This document shows, piece after piece, positions 32,244 to 38,260 of a stretch of DNA of 41,345 nt. The position numbers were made by a program, and so were the translations under genes. The notes beneath the pieces are model-generated. The model did no database searches. It saw nothing but the letters and a program-made list of their open reading frames with translations, and was not told where the DNA came from. Origin of the DNA: a virus; the IMG/VR virus record IMGVR_UViG_3300037264_000486, positions 1 through 41,345 of that record. One strand, written 5' to 3'. How positions within the stretch are numbered: the stretch's first letter is position 1; the number at the start of each line of letters is the position of its first letter.

Positions 32244-33164
32244 TTAAGACTCTATTTCCTGTTTTAGTTGTGCTGGTTTTTTGTTTAAAGTTGTTAATAT
32301 TCCGACAACCCAATCTTTGGGTAATAAATCAATTGCAGCTACTTTGTAATGCTGGCAGAATTTAGCTTCATCACTTCCGCGCGCGACTAATGCGGTACGA
32401 ATAGCTGAAATATCGGTAGCATTAACTAGCTCATAATCCAGTGCTTCTGGTTGCCGCTCCTGCTCAACAACTACGGCACCACTTTCAAGCCAATTGGCCA
32501 AAGCCTTTCCTGTGCTCTCACTGATAACAATAGGGTCGCCATCAAACAATCCAGTACGATCTTTTGACGCAATTGCATAATGATTTTCGTGAACGATATC
32601 CAGCACACAGGTGAACTCATATTCGAACCCGTCACGCTGCTCTGTTTTCATTCCAAGCTTAACCACTTTCTTTTTTCCGTTACCAGTATCTTCCTGGCTG
32701 GTTTCTGTCTTGCTGCGACCAGTAGCAATTACATGCATATTGCACTGAAGCATAGAATCAATAAATTTACGATGGCGGGGCGTTGTTTCATTCCACGCTG
32801 ACCATGTGTTACCACGGTATTTAGCTTGCGCTATCTGTTCGTTAATTTCCAAGCACCCGCCTGAACCGCTCCACTCGTGCGTAGTAGAGTCAACGATAAC
32901 AACATCATAACCGGCCTTATCAGCTGTCTGTACGGCCTGAATATAGCGTTCTGGTGAATATGGTGGCGTTAGCTCAAGACAATCGAAATCAAGCAAATCT
33001 GAGTAAAGAGAGGCGCTGCCGTGCTCAGTATCAATGACTGCAACCTTACCGCCTAAACCCTTGGCAATAAGTAGGGCGCTGTAGGTTTTGCCAGAACCGC
33101 TTGGGCCAGTTAACGCCAGCCTCAATTTAGACTTTTTGCGCACAGCTTTAGTAAATTGCATCAA
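32244..33164 (-). CDS. Sak4-like RecA-fold ATPase (recombination/annealing)
   Basis: The 306-residue protein has a Walker A GPSGSGKT at 20-27, the motif VAVIDTEHGSASLYSDL after it, and a Walker B-type DVVIVDSTTHEW at 87-98. This AAA_24/Sak4-type core acts in phage single-strand annealing and recombination with a phage SSB, which is the next gene. The C-terminal part (DYELVNATDISAIRTALVARGSDEAKFCQHY...LLPKDWVVGILTTLNKK) looks like the small helical domain found on such proteins. ATG 33164 overlaps the upstream stop. Confidence 0.8.
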   Translation of the reverse strand: MMQFTKAVRKKSKLRLALTGPSGSGKTYSALLIAKGLGGKVAVIDTEHGSASLYSDLLDFDCLELTPPYSPERYIQAVQTADKAGYDVVIVDSTTHEWSGSGGCLEINEQIAQAKYRGNTWSAWNETTPRHRKFIDSMLQCNMHVIATGRSKTETSQEDTGNGKKKVVKLGMKTEQRDGFEYEFTCVLDIVHENHYAIASKDRTGLFDGDPIVISESTGKALANWLESGAVVVEQERQPEALDYELVNATDISAIRTALVARGSDEAKFCQHYKVAAIDLLPKDWVVGILTTLNKKPAQLKQEIES

Positions 33165-33538
33165 TTAAACCCACCTTGTGATTGTTGTTGTTCTTTAGCG
33201 TGTTGCTCACTAAAGCCCTGATAGTATTTGTCGCCCATGCCTTGCTTTGCTGGATTGCCAAGCTCGCAGTCGCGGCGGCCCATTTCATATTTGAAATAAT
33301 CTTTCACTATCCTTCCACTATATTTAAGTTTCCGATATTTTTTAAGGTTACCGCAATCTGTATACGGCCTTGCAACATCATCATTTATATAATTACACTT
33401 TTCCTGCATGTTTTCGGTATGCCTGTGATCCATCTCCTCCCATCCAGATAAAACTATTGTGGATGTTTGCGCAGTCGGCCTGCTTTCGATTTCAGCGCCG
33501 CAGTTATCGCAGAATAATCCAAGCCTTAAAAACTCCAT
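33161..33538 (-). CDS. Hypothetical protein with CxxC (125 aa)
   Basis: Its N-terminus FCDNCGAE looks like half of a zinc knuckle, and a later HRHTENMQEKC could complete it. The rest is charged and ends in a Gln-rich tail (EQHAKEQQQSQGGFN). It is coupled to the Sak4-like gene by overlap. The function is unknown; a recombination accessory role would fit the operon. Confidence 0.5.
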   Translation of the reverse strand: MEFLRLGLFCDNCGAEIESRPTAQTSTIVLSGWEEMDHRHTENMQEKCNYINDDVARPYTDCGNLKKYRKLKYSGRIVKDYFKYEMGRRDCELGNPAKQGMGDKYYQGFSEQHAKEQQQSQGGFN

Positions 33539-33552
33539 TGCCGCCCCCTTAT

Positions 33553-33870
33553 TTAACCCACCACTATTGATGCTAACGTTTTAGCTTCTGCCCAAAACAA
33601 TTCATTAACAGTGCCGCAAAATTTGCCGCTCTTGAATTCCTGCATAAAATCAAAGTCAATATCAACGAAGTCGGCGAATTCTTGATACTGATCCGCCATT
33701 CTTTCCGATAAAGAAACACTAAACCCATTCTCGTTTACCGTTTTCCCTGCAAGTAAATCGTTAACTATACTAATCCATCGCTCCTCTTCTGCTACGAATA
33801 GAGCGGCCTCGGCACGATCCGTGCCTGTATCTCTGTCTATCTCAGACTGCGCGACGGGGCACTTACTCAT
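33553..33870 (-). CDS. Acidic hypothetical protein (105 aa)
   Basis: The protein is strongly acidic and helical (ALFVAEEERWISIVNDLLAGK, then EFADFVDIDFDFMQEFKSG). Its start overlaps the end of the first gene of the operon by 8 bases. No family recognised. Confidence 0.5.
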   Translation of the reverse strand: MSKCPVAQSEIDRDTGTDRAEAALFVAEEERWISIVNDLLAGKTVNENGFSVSLSERMADQYQEFADFVDIDFDFMQEFKSGKFCGTVNELFWAEAKTLASIVVG

Positions 33871-34057
33871 GTGTCACCCCATTAGCTGCGGCAATCTCTT
33901 GCGCAGCTGCTACCCATGCCGCCATTTCTGCGCCAACAAGAACAGATGGCGCCAAGGTGCTTCCGGTGTCGGCATATTTCTGCCGACACATGTCCGCAAG
34001 CAACTCGCACTTGCGCTGAGCTATAAGCTCACCTACTGCCGTTGATACATTACACAT
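33863..34057 (-). CDS. Hypothetical protein (64 aa), first gene of minus operon
   Basis: This small helical, Ala-rich protein (EMAAWVAAAQEIAAANG) with cysteines at residues 2, 17 and 24 is the promoter-proximal gene of the ssb operon. AGGGGGC precedes its ATG. A 9-bp inverted repeat (GTGTCGGCA/TGCCGACAC, 33966-33989) lies inside the coding region. Function unknown. Confidence 0.45.
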   Translation of the reverse strand: MCNVSTAVGELIAQRKCELLADMCRQKYADTGSTLAPSVLVGAEMAAWVAAAQEIAAANGVTHE

Positions 34058-34193
34058 TTAAAGCCCCCTAAATATTGTTCGGATGCAACAACATTAACAT
34101 AATAATTAATTATAGCAAGTGTTTTTATTAATATTTGACAAAATAAAATTAACTGGTACGATTGAGTCTAATTAATCAGTCAAGGCGTAAAAT
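34058..34193. promoter_or_regulatory. Divergent promoters of early control region
   Basis: Plus strand: TTGACA (34135-34140), 16-base spacer, TACGAT (34157-34162), then the Cro-like gene. Minus strand: extended -10 TGCTATAAT (34117-34109) for the ssb operon. The stretch is very AT-rich, with short inverted runs of TTAAT/ATTAA. This back-to-back layout beside a small helix-turn-helix gene is the lambdoid early-control pattern, and the AT-rich gap is the likely operator area. Confidence 0.7.
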
Positions 34194-34400
34194 ATGAATA
34201 AAGAGCAGTTTTTAGTTTTCGCACGCAAGCGCTTAAGGGCGTCGTTCAGCAGCTACAAGGACGCCGCTGAATACATGGGCATGAAGCCCTCGCGCTTGAG
34301 TTTAATATTGAGCGGGAAGGTTGACACCATCCCTAAAGAGCTATTAATAACAGTGGGCTGCGAAATTGTCGAGGCTCAGTATAGGAGCAAAAGAGGATGA
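34194..34400 (+). CDS. Cro/CI-type helix-turn-helix regulator (68 aa)
   Basis: A helix-turn-helix is readable at about residues 22-45: YKDAAEYMGMKPSRLSLILSG, matching the Cro/CI (XRE) pattern with the usual Ala and Gly/Leu positions. The size fits a Cro-like protein. It lies directly downstream of the TTGACA promoter and divergent from the ssb operon, so it probably binds the 34058-34193 operators. The N-terminal MNKEQFLVFARKRLRASF is basic. It overlaps the next gene by 4 bases. Confidence 0.65.
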   Translation: MNKEQFLVFARKRLRASFSSYKDAAEYMGMKPSRLSLILSGKVDTIPKELLITVGCEIVEAQYRSKRG

Positions 34401-34582
34401 CGAAAGGGCTTATTATAAGGTTAAAAGAGTGTGCGCAGTATCACACTTACCCGTACGCTCCGGGTGCAATGAAAAAGCTCCACGCGATGGGATTGGTTGA
34501 GCCATCCATAAGCCATTTTATGTTTGTTGGCTACAGAATAACCGATTCTGGCGTAGCTTTTTTAAAAAAATTGGAGGAATAA
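34397..34582 (+). CDS. Small winged-helix-like protein (61 aa)
   Basis: The protein ends AMGLVEPSISHFMFVGYRITDSGVAFLKKLEE. The YRITDSGVAFL part resembles the wing and last helix of small winged-helix proteins (LTEKG.....). It overlaps the Cro-like gene by 4 bases and may be a second regulator. Weak evidence for function. Confidence 0.5.
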   Translation: MTKGLIIRLKECAQYHTYPYAPGAMKKLHAMGLVEPSISHFMFVGYRITDSGVAFLKKLEE

Positions 34583-34843
34583 ATGAACGCAAAAATAGTG
34601 ATAGATTGCATGGCTCGTTACCAGCGTGGCGATCTTTTGATAAAAGAAAACCCTCTCGATATCAATATCGAATGCCGTAAAAATTCCGGCCGGTATGTGA
34701 ATATGAAGCGCATTAACGGCGACGACAGCGTTGCCACGCTATGTAAAGCGCTACAGCAGTACATAGCGCTTGAGCGCGGGATAGATGCCTGTAATGCGTC
34801 AATTGATGCGGCTGCAGGCGTCCAGTTTTTAGGTGGCAGTTAA
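34583..34843 (+). CDS. Hypothetical protein (86 aa)
   Basis: ATG directly follows the previous stop, with TTGGAGGA as ribosome site. The product has a beta-like middle (LDINIECRKNSGRYVNMKRI) and a helical C-terminal end. It is the last gene before the attC-like array. Unrecognised. Confidence 0.5.
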   Translation: MNAKIVIDCMARYQRGDLLIKENPLDINIECRKNSGRYVNMKRINGDDSVATLCKALQQYIALERGIDACNASIDAAAGVQFLGGS

Positions 34844-34860
34844 AAAGCGAGCCGCTAATT

Positions 34861-34904
34861 CCGTCCAGTTGCTGTGACTGGTTATATTTATTAATGGAGG
34901 TTTC
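34861..34904 (+). repeat. attC half-site plus duplicated leader, copy 1
   Basis: This ends GACTGGTTATATTTATT-A-ATGGAGGTTTC, and the matching 28-base stretch at 35227-35254 differs at one base. It contains the GTTATAT R box (34881-34887) and the GGAGG ribosome site. The left arm of the site is not clearly recognisable here, so this looks like a partial attC, or the right end of one, at the array's upstream edge. Confidence 0.6.
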
Positions 34905-35153
34905 GTGAGCAAAATAAAAGACAGCCTTTCAAAATTCATTGAAAGTAAGTTCGGAGTCTTAATTACTGCTGATGAAATTAAGCAGGTTAGGCACCGCTCA
35001 TGTACTGACGTGAGAATTTATTTGAAAGACAACCGTGGCGCTCATTACGAATGCTGCTGGACTATAACGGATCTTTGGAAATACCGTTCAACGATGACAA
35101 TTGTAGAACGTGAATTTCATGTTGATGACCGCCCTTGGCGAAAACCTAAATAA
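34905..35153 (+). CDS. Hypothetical protein (82 aa), cassette-like module
   Basis: GTG start 34905 has GGAGG seven bases before its first codon. The protein is soluble, with N-terminal IKDSLSKFIESKFGVLITADEIKQVRHRSCTDVRIYLKDN and a strand-rich end. It lies between the half-site at 34861 and the attC-like site at 35155. Function unknown. Confidence 0.55.
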   Translation: MSKIKDSLSKFIESKFGVLITADEIKQVRHRSCTDVRIYLKDNRGAHYECCWTITDLWKYRSTMTIVEREFHVDDRPWRKPK

Positions 35154-35154
35154 A

Positions 35155-35238
35155 TTTAACGCCGAGTTAAAAGGCGGCGGTACAAACGAATTTAAAACGC
35201 AAATGGGCAGACCGTCCATTTTGAACGACTGGTTATAT
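35155..35238 (-). repeat. attC-like site 3 (reverse polarity)
   Basis: Reads TAAC-GCCGA-GTT-AAAA on the left and TTTT-G-AAC-GACTG-GTTA on the right. GTT/AAC and AAAA/TTTT pair, with one extra G nine bases before GTTA. R boxes TTTAACG (35155-35161) and GTTATAT (35232-35238). The 84-bp length is typical of attC. Its reverse complement begins TAACCAGTCGTTCAAAA, close to the standard cassette-end sequence. Confidence 0.75.
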
Positions 35239-35256
35239 TTATTGATGGAGGTTTCA

Positions 35257-35451
35257 ATGATTGAAGTAAGGGCAGAGGGTCAAGAGTGGGCAAACGTAGT
35301 TCACGAAGATTGCATTTTTTGTTGCGGTGTTGCAAGGCATTGGCACAAGCCAAGCAATTCCCCTATTTGCAAAGAGTGCGCGAAGGGCCGAGAAGTTTCT
35401 GAAATTGCGGACGCCAAACTTTCAAAAGAAAAAACAATAGCGCCTTGGTAA
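35257..35451 (+). CDS. Zinc-ribbon-like small protein (64 aa), cassette-like module
   Basis: ATG 35257 follows the duplicated GGAGG leader. The frame is open upstream through the attC-like site, but that part is not counted. The sequence has CIFCCG...and PICKECA, two CxxC-type pairs about 20 residues apart, so a single zinc ribbon is likely. The C-terminus is a charged helix. The function may be nucleic-acid or protein binding. Confidence 0.6.
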   Translation: MIEVRAEGQEWANVVHEDCIFCCGVARHWHKPSNSPICKECAKGREVSEIADAKLSKEKTIAPW

Positions 35452-35462
35452 GATTTAATGAA

Positions 35463-35546
35463 TATAACGCTTAGCGCAATTCGCGCTGGGAGCAAGAGTT
35501 AAAAACCGATACTTAAACCGCGTCATTTTGACGCTACTTGTTAAGC
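35463..35546 (-). repeat. attC-like site 4 (reverse polarity)
   Basis: R boxes TATAACG (35463-35469) and GTTAAGC (35540-35546). TAAC-GCTTA-GCG-CAA faces TTG-A-CGC-TACTT-GTTA: GCG/CGC and CAA/TTG pair, and the extra base is A at the same 9-nt position. The right arm also has a perfect GCGTCA/TGACGC hairpin. Length 84 bp. Confidence 0.6.
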
Positions 35547-35565
35547 ATTTACGGGGATTAAGAAA

Positions 35566-35823
35566 ATGCCAGCACAAAAATATTTCACATATGACGCGAA
35601 TGAAGGCTACGAAACCTATGCAACCGAGGAAGATGCGAAGCACGCCGCAAGCACGATGCTCGAACATTATGCCGAGTACGCGCACGAAGGTTGGGCGGAT
35701 GAAGTTGATCAGGTTATGTGGGGCGAAATAAGGCAGCGTGTTATAGAAATCAAAACTGGGCACATGGTTGAGTTTGAAGGCGAGCAAGTCGAGTGCGTAG
35801 ATTACAAACTCGAAAATATTTAA
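35566..35823 (+). CDS. Conserved small acidic protein (85 aa), cassette-like module
   Basis: ATG follows ACGGGGATTAAG. The sequence KYFTYDANEGYETYATEEDAKHAASTMLEHYAEYAHEGWADEVDQVMWGEIRQR resembles small phage and cassette proteins with a YFTYD....E...T.EEA...A pattern and W.E.V.Q..WG. Probably a compact alpha/beta fold. Its end overlaps attC-like site 5 (35819). Biological role unknown. Confidence 0.6.
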   Translation: MPAQKYFTYDANEGYETYATEEDAKHAASTMLEHYAEYAHEGWADEVDQVMWGEIRQRVIEIKTGHMVEFEGEQVECVDYKLENI

Positions 35824-35901
35824 CGTTGAGTTAAAACGCTGCATTTTACAAATGAGAAATGCGCAAATTTCTAGACAGTCGCTTTGAGCGACTTGTTACA
35901 T
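35819..35901 (-). repeat. attC-like site 5 (reverse polarity)
   Basis: R boxes TTTAACG (35819-35825) and GTTACAT (35895-35901). TAAC-GTTGA-GTT-AAA faces TTT-G-AGC-GACTT-GTTA, where GTT/AGC pairs with one G-T wobble and the extra G is in the usual place. Reverse complement of the right arm is TAACAAGTCGCTCAAAG, nearly identical to the canonical site at 31561 (TAACAAGTCGCTCAAGC). Confidence 0.7.
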
Positions 35902-35932
35902 TTACATAGCAAACCTTTTTGGAGAGATAACC

Positions 35933-36115
35933 TTGACCATTTACAAAAATACTGATTTAAAATTTGAAATGGAATTTGCTGGTATGGGTGACAGAAATGA
36001 TACCCACTCGCTTGAATTTAATACAGAGGGCTTGGAAATATACTACGACACCATGCCTTGGGAAGATATTAAGAAAGCGTACAAATTGCTTTTTCACACT
36101 GAGATAGACCAGTGA
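35933..36115 (+). CDS. Small acidic hypothetical protein (60 aa), cassette-like module
   Basis: Start is TTG 35933, with GGAGAG eight bases upstream; no ATG is available near the N-terminus. The product (LKFEMEFAGMGDRNDTHSLEFNTEGLEIYYDTMPWEDIKKAYKLL) alternates beta strands and ends in a helix. It lies between attC-like sites 5 and 6. Unrecognised. Confidence 0.5.
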   Translation: MTIYKNTDLKFEMEFAGMGDRNDTHSLEFNTEGLEIYYDTMPWEDIKKAYKLLFHTEIDQ

Positions 36116-36116
36116 A

Positions 36117-36198
36117 TATAACGCCGTTATAAATTGCGGCTGCACGAACAAACTAAACGCGGAATTCTAATTCCGTCAATTTGATAACTTTGTTACAT
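36117..36198 (-). repeat. attC-like site 6 (reverse polarity)
   Basis: One of the cleanest sites. R boxes TATAACG (36117-36123) and GTTACAT (36192-36198). TAAC-GCCGT-TAT-AAATTG faces CAATTT-G-ATA-ACTTT-GTTA, with all nine arm pairs perfect and one extrahelical G. A GGAATT-CTA-ATTCC hairpin is in the middle. Length 82 bp. Confidence 0.8.
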
Positions 36199-36212
36199 TA
36201 TTGAGGTGATTT

Positions 36213-36473
36213 ATGTTAGGAGATATTGCGGAAATGACATTAGCAACAGAAATGATGCAAGCTAGATTTATGGAGGAAGAGCGAAAAATGTTTGAGCTAT
36301 CCATAGTCGATTTACCTGCCGAAGAAAAAGCAGTTGCAAGAGAAAAGCGACGACTTGAGCAGCGAGAAGACCGCAAGCGCCGCGAACTATGCCAAGCAAT
36401 ACGAGATAGCAAGCCAGGGCTTAGCTGGCTTGATGTTTGGTGGTTGTTTAACGACAAGTATGATAAACAGTGA
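36213..36473 (+). CDS. Charged coiled-coil protein (86 aa), cassette-like module
   Basis: ATG follows GAGGTGATTT. The middle is a long highly charged helix (PAEEKAVAREKRRLEQREDRKRRELCQAIRDSK), ending SWLDVWWLFNDKYDKQ, so it is probably a dimer-forming or nucleic-acid-binding helix. It lies between attC-like sites 6 and 7. No family recognised. Confidence 0.5.
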   Translation: MLGDIAEMTLATEMMQARFMEEERKMFELSIVDLPAEEKAVAREKRRLEQREDRKRRELCQAIRDSKPGLSWLDVWWLFNDKYDKQ

Positions 36474-36478
36474 CTAAA

Positions 36479-36615
36479 TGTAACGCCGAGTTGTGCGGCA
36501 GGCAGCCCAGACTAATTAGGAGAATAAAATGCAAGAAGTAAACGAAACACAAGAACAAAACCGCGTTGGGCTGACTGTCCAGCGCGAAGCGCGATGCACG
36601 AACGACTTGTTATAT
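36479..36615 (-). repeat. attC-like site 7 (reverse polarity), overlapping a gene
   Basis: R boxes TGTAACG (36479-36485) and GTTATAT (36609-36615). TAAC-GCCGA-GTT-GTGC faces GCAC-G-AAC-GACTT-GTTA: perfect arms and one extra G. Deeper, CAGCCCA pairs with TGGGCTG, and GCGC-GAA-GCGC forms a tip-like hairpin. At 137 bp it is VCR-sized. The 3' two thirds lie inside the reading frame that starts at 36529. Confidence 0.78.
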
Positions 36616-36903
36616 TGGCGGCCAATTGACGAAGAGGCCAAGAGCGGTAAAAAGCGATTGCTGTCATTGTTAAACGAAGCTGGTAAGCGCAGAACGATAG
36701 TAGGATTTTGGGTTAATAAATTCTCTATAGAAGACAATAGCGACGAATACGAACATGGCGACTTTAACGAAGCAGACGAGATTTATTACTGGGGTGAAGG
36801 CTGGTATGAAAGCATTGAATCAAGCGATGAATATTCATGCTGCTACGCGATAAAAACAGTAACACACTGGATGCCACTGCCCAAATTTGCAGAGGCAATA
36901 TAA
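36529..36903 (+). CDS. DUF551-like protein with attC-encoded N-terminus (124 aa)
   Basis: The strong AGGAGA site and ATG 36529 lie inside the attC-like site, so residues 1-29 (MQEVNETQEQ...) are translated attC stem. The conserved part starts about WRPIDEEAKSGKKRLL and ends THWMPLP, matching the DUF551 pattern (W.PI....G..ILL...THWMPLP). A TTG at 36605 in the same frame could be the ancestral start. The function of DUF551 proteins is unknown; they are common accessory phage genes. Confidence 0.6.
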   Translation: MQEVNETQEQNRVGLTVQREARCTNDLLYWRPIDEEAKSGKKRLLSLLNEAGKRRTIVGFWVNKFSIEDNSDEYEHGDFNEADEIYYWGEGWYESIESSDEYSCCYAIKTVTHWMPLPKFAEAI

Positions 36904-36972
36904 CAGCGGAATACACGGCGCAGGCCGTGTATTAACGATTTTATTTTAAATAACGAACTAAATAGGTGCGAA
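36898..36972. repeat. Palindromic intergenic element, copy 2
   Basis: It overlaps the upstream stop (ATATAACAG) and carries ATACACGG-CGCAGG-CCGTGTAT, then TAACGA, an AT-rich stretch, ATAACGAACTAAATAGGTGCG and ATG. It aligns over its whole length with 1637-1714, although the genes on both sides are unrelated. Confidence 0.7.
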
Positions 36973-37539
36973 ATGTTAAAAGCTAAGCCGCCTAAACTAC
37001 GCAGATGCGCATCTTGCAAAGATTATTTTATGCCAAAGCGCATAAAATTAAAGTTGCAGCAATGTTGCACAGCGGCGTGTGAATTGACGCATGCCGAAGC
37101 TACGGCTAATAAAGATTTTTTTGCTGAAACGCGGGCTATGCGTAAATGTTTTAATGACAAAGATCCTAAGTGGTGGGAAAACAAGACCGAGGCAAAATGC
37201 AATCAGTTTATTAGATTGCGTGATGCTGGGCGCCCATGTATATCCTGCGGCACAACTTCGCCGCTGGTAGAATATTGCGCTGGTCATTATGTACCGAAAG
37301 CCAGAAGCGCGGCATTGAGATTTAACGAATTTAATATAAATTTACAATGCAATGAACACTGCAACAGAAAAAACTCTGGTAATTTAATTCCGTATCGTAA
37401 GGCACTTATTGAGCGTTATGGAGTAGAAAAAGTTGATTGGCTTGAGATATCACACGCACGTCCGTGCTACAGGATCGACGATTATAAGCGCATTTACGCG
37501 TATTTTTCAGACAAGATTAAGGAATTAAAATGCAACTAA
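36973..37539 (+). CDS. ninG: NinG recombination protein
   Basis: The 188-residue protein is homologous to lambda NinG (Rap), a Holliday-junction/D-loop endonuclease. An N-terminal zinc knuckle (CASCKDYFMPKRIKLKLQQCC...C) is followed by a helical segment. The nuclease-like core is PCISCGTTSPLVEYCAGHYVPKARSAALRFNEFNINLQCNEHCNRKNSGNLIPYR, which parallels lambda's CISCG...DAGHYR...LRFNE.NIH.QC..CN..KSGNLVPYR. It should act with NinB, SSB and the Sak4-like protein in phage recombination. It is preceded by the palindromic element copy 2 with AGGTGCG as ribosome site. Confidence 0.9.
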   Translation: MLKAKPPKLRRCASCKDYFMPKRIKLKLQQCCTAACELTHAEATANKDFFAETRAMRKCFNDKDPKWWENKTEAKCNQFIRLRDAGRPCISCGTTSPLVEYCAGHYVPKARSAALRFNEFNINLQCNEHCNRKNSGNLIPYRKALIERYGVEKVDWLEISHARPCYRIDDYKRIYAYFSDKIKELKCN

Positions 37540-37661
37540 CAGACGAACAAAAAGACATCGAAGAAAGTAAGTTTATAAAAGTTTGGAATGAAAAGTATCC
37601 TTTTGTTGATACCACAATTGATTTTATTGAATTCCAAGGTTTCTCGGTGGTGACAAAATGA
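37530..37661 (+). CDS. Tiny hypothetical protein (43 aa)
   Basis: ATG 37530 overlaps the ninG end by ten bases, with AAGGAATT as ribosome site. The product begins MQLTDEQKDIEESKFIKVWNEKYPF and looks like an N-terminal helix plus a strand. It overlaps the next gene by 4 bases. This and the next four genes form a chain of small coupled frames (37530-38249). Unrecognised. Confidence 0.5.
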   Translation: MQLTDEQKDIEESKFIKVWNEKYPFVDTTIDFIEFQGFSVVTK

Positions 37662-37816
37662 CACATAAAGAACGTAGAAAGCTTGAAGTATCAGCTCTCG
37701 CAGACATTATTAAAGATTGCGCTTTGCATGACGCAGAGAAAACAATTAAAGAGCTACAAGCTGAAAATGAACAACTTAGAGATGCGTTGGAGAAATTGAA
37801 ATGTCAGAAAGATTAA
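37658..37816 (+). CDS. Tiny coiled-coil protein (52 aa)
   Basis: ATGA overlap with the previous gene. The last 30 residues form a strong coiled coil (TIKELQAENEQLRDALEKLKCQ) like many small phage accessory proteins. It overlaps the next gene by 16 bases. No specific function can be given. Confidence 0.5.
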   Translation: MTHKERRKLEVSALADIIKDCALHDAEKTIKELQAENEQLRDALEKLKCQKD

Positions 37817-37953
37817 ACATTGCGCGTAAAAACTGGTATTTAGCATACCAAGAGGGCGTAGATGCGCGTGCTAGAGAAGGCGCAATAAACCCCTATCGAC
37901 ACAATCAGATTGGCATGTTCTGCGCGTGGCAAGCAGGTTTTTTAAATTATTGA
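37801..37953 (+). CDS. Rmf/CrpP-like small protein (50 aa)
   Basis: The protein contains YQEGVDARAREGAINPYRHNQIGMFCAWQAGF, the short G.(D/A)A...G...NPY........W..GF pattern seen in ribosome-modulation-factor-like and CrpP-like proteins of gammaproteobacteria and their phages. GGAG precedes ATG 37801. In hosts, Rmf inactivates ribosomes by dimerisation; what phage versions do is unknown. The call rests on the motif in a 50-residue protein. Confidence 0.5.
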   Translation: MSERLNIARKNWYLAYQEGVDARAREGAINPYRHNQIGMFCAWQAGFLNY

Positions 37954-37960
37954 GGTGATT

Positions 37961-38107
37961 ATGCTTATAGAACACTGGATTTGCGGAAGGGTATTGATTC
38001 TCGATGAGTTAAAAAAATCGAGCACTTATACTGACATGATGCGGTTAAAAATTGCGGCTATTTTTGCCGATCAAATTTTAGCTAACATGGTGAAGCATGA
38101 TGAATAA
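37961..38107 (+). CDS. Tiny hypothetical protein (48 aa)
   Basis: GAGGTGATT precedes ATG 37961. The product is two helices (IEHWICGRVLILDELKKSS, then MMRLKIAAIFADQILANMV). It overlaps the next gene by 8 bases. Unrecognised. Confidence 0.5.
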   Translation: MLIEHWICGRVLILDELKKSSTYTDMMRLKIAAIFADQILANMVKHDE

Positions 38108-38249
38108 AATTGACGCAGAACTTCTCAAACAGCACTTAGAAGAGATTCGTAAAATTCGCGACCGTCAGCCTTCGGGTGATCCGCGCTATCTACTAAACGC
38201 GGCTTGTGACCGTCTGCACGTTGCTATATCACAACCCCCTACCAATTAA
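38100..38249 (+). CDS. Tiny hypothetical protein (49 aa)
   Basis: ATG 38100 overlaps the previous gene. The product is helical and charged (NKIDAELLKQHLEEIRKIRDRQPSGDPRYLLNAACDRLHVAI). Unrecognised, but the frame continues the coupled chain. Confidence 0.5.
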   Translation: MNKIDAELLKQHLEEIRKIRDRQPSGDPRYLLNAACDRLHVAISQPPTN

Positions 38250-38260
38250 ATAGGTGAAGT

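Noticed and set aside
33966-33989. 9-bp inverted repeat GTGTCGGCA/TGCCGACAC as an operator or terminator
   Set aside because: It is inside a coding region, has no T-tract, and no promoter is nearby; chance or RNA-level structure cannot be separated.
35110-35256. N-terminal extension of the zinc-ribbon protein starting at 35110
   Set aside because: It would be encoded by the previous gene's end and the attC-like stem; ATG 35257 has a strong GGAGG.
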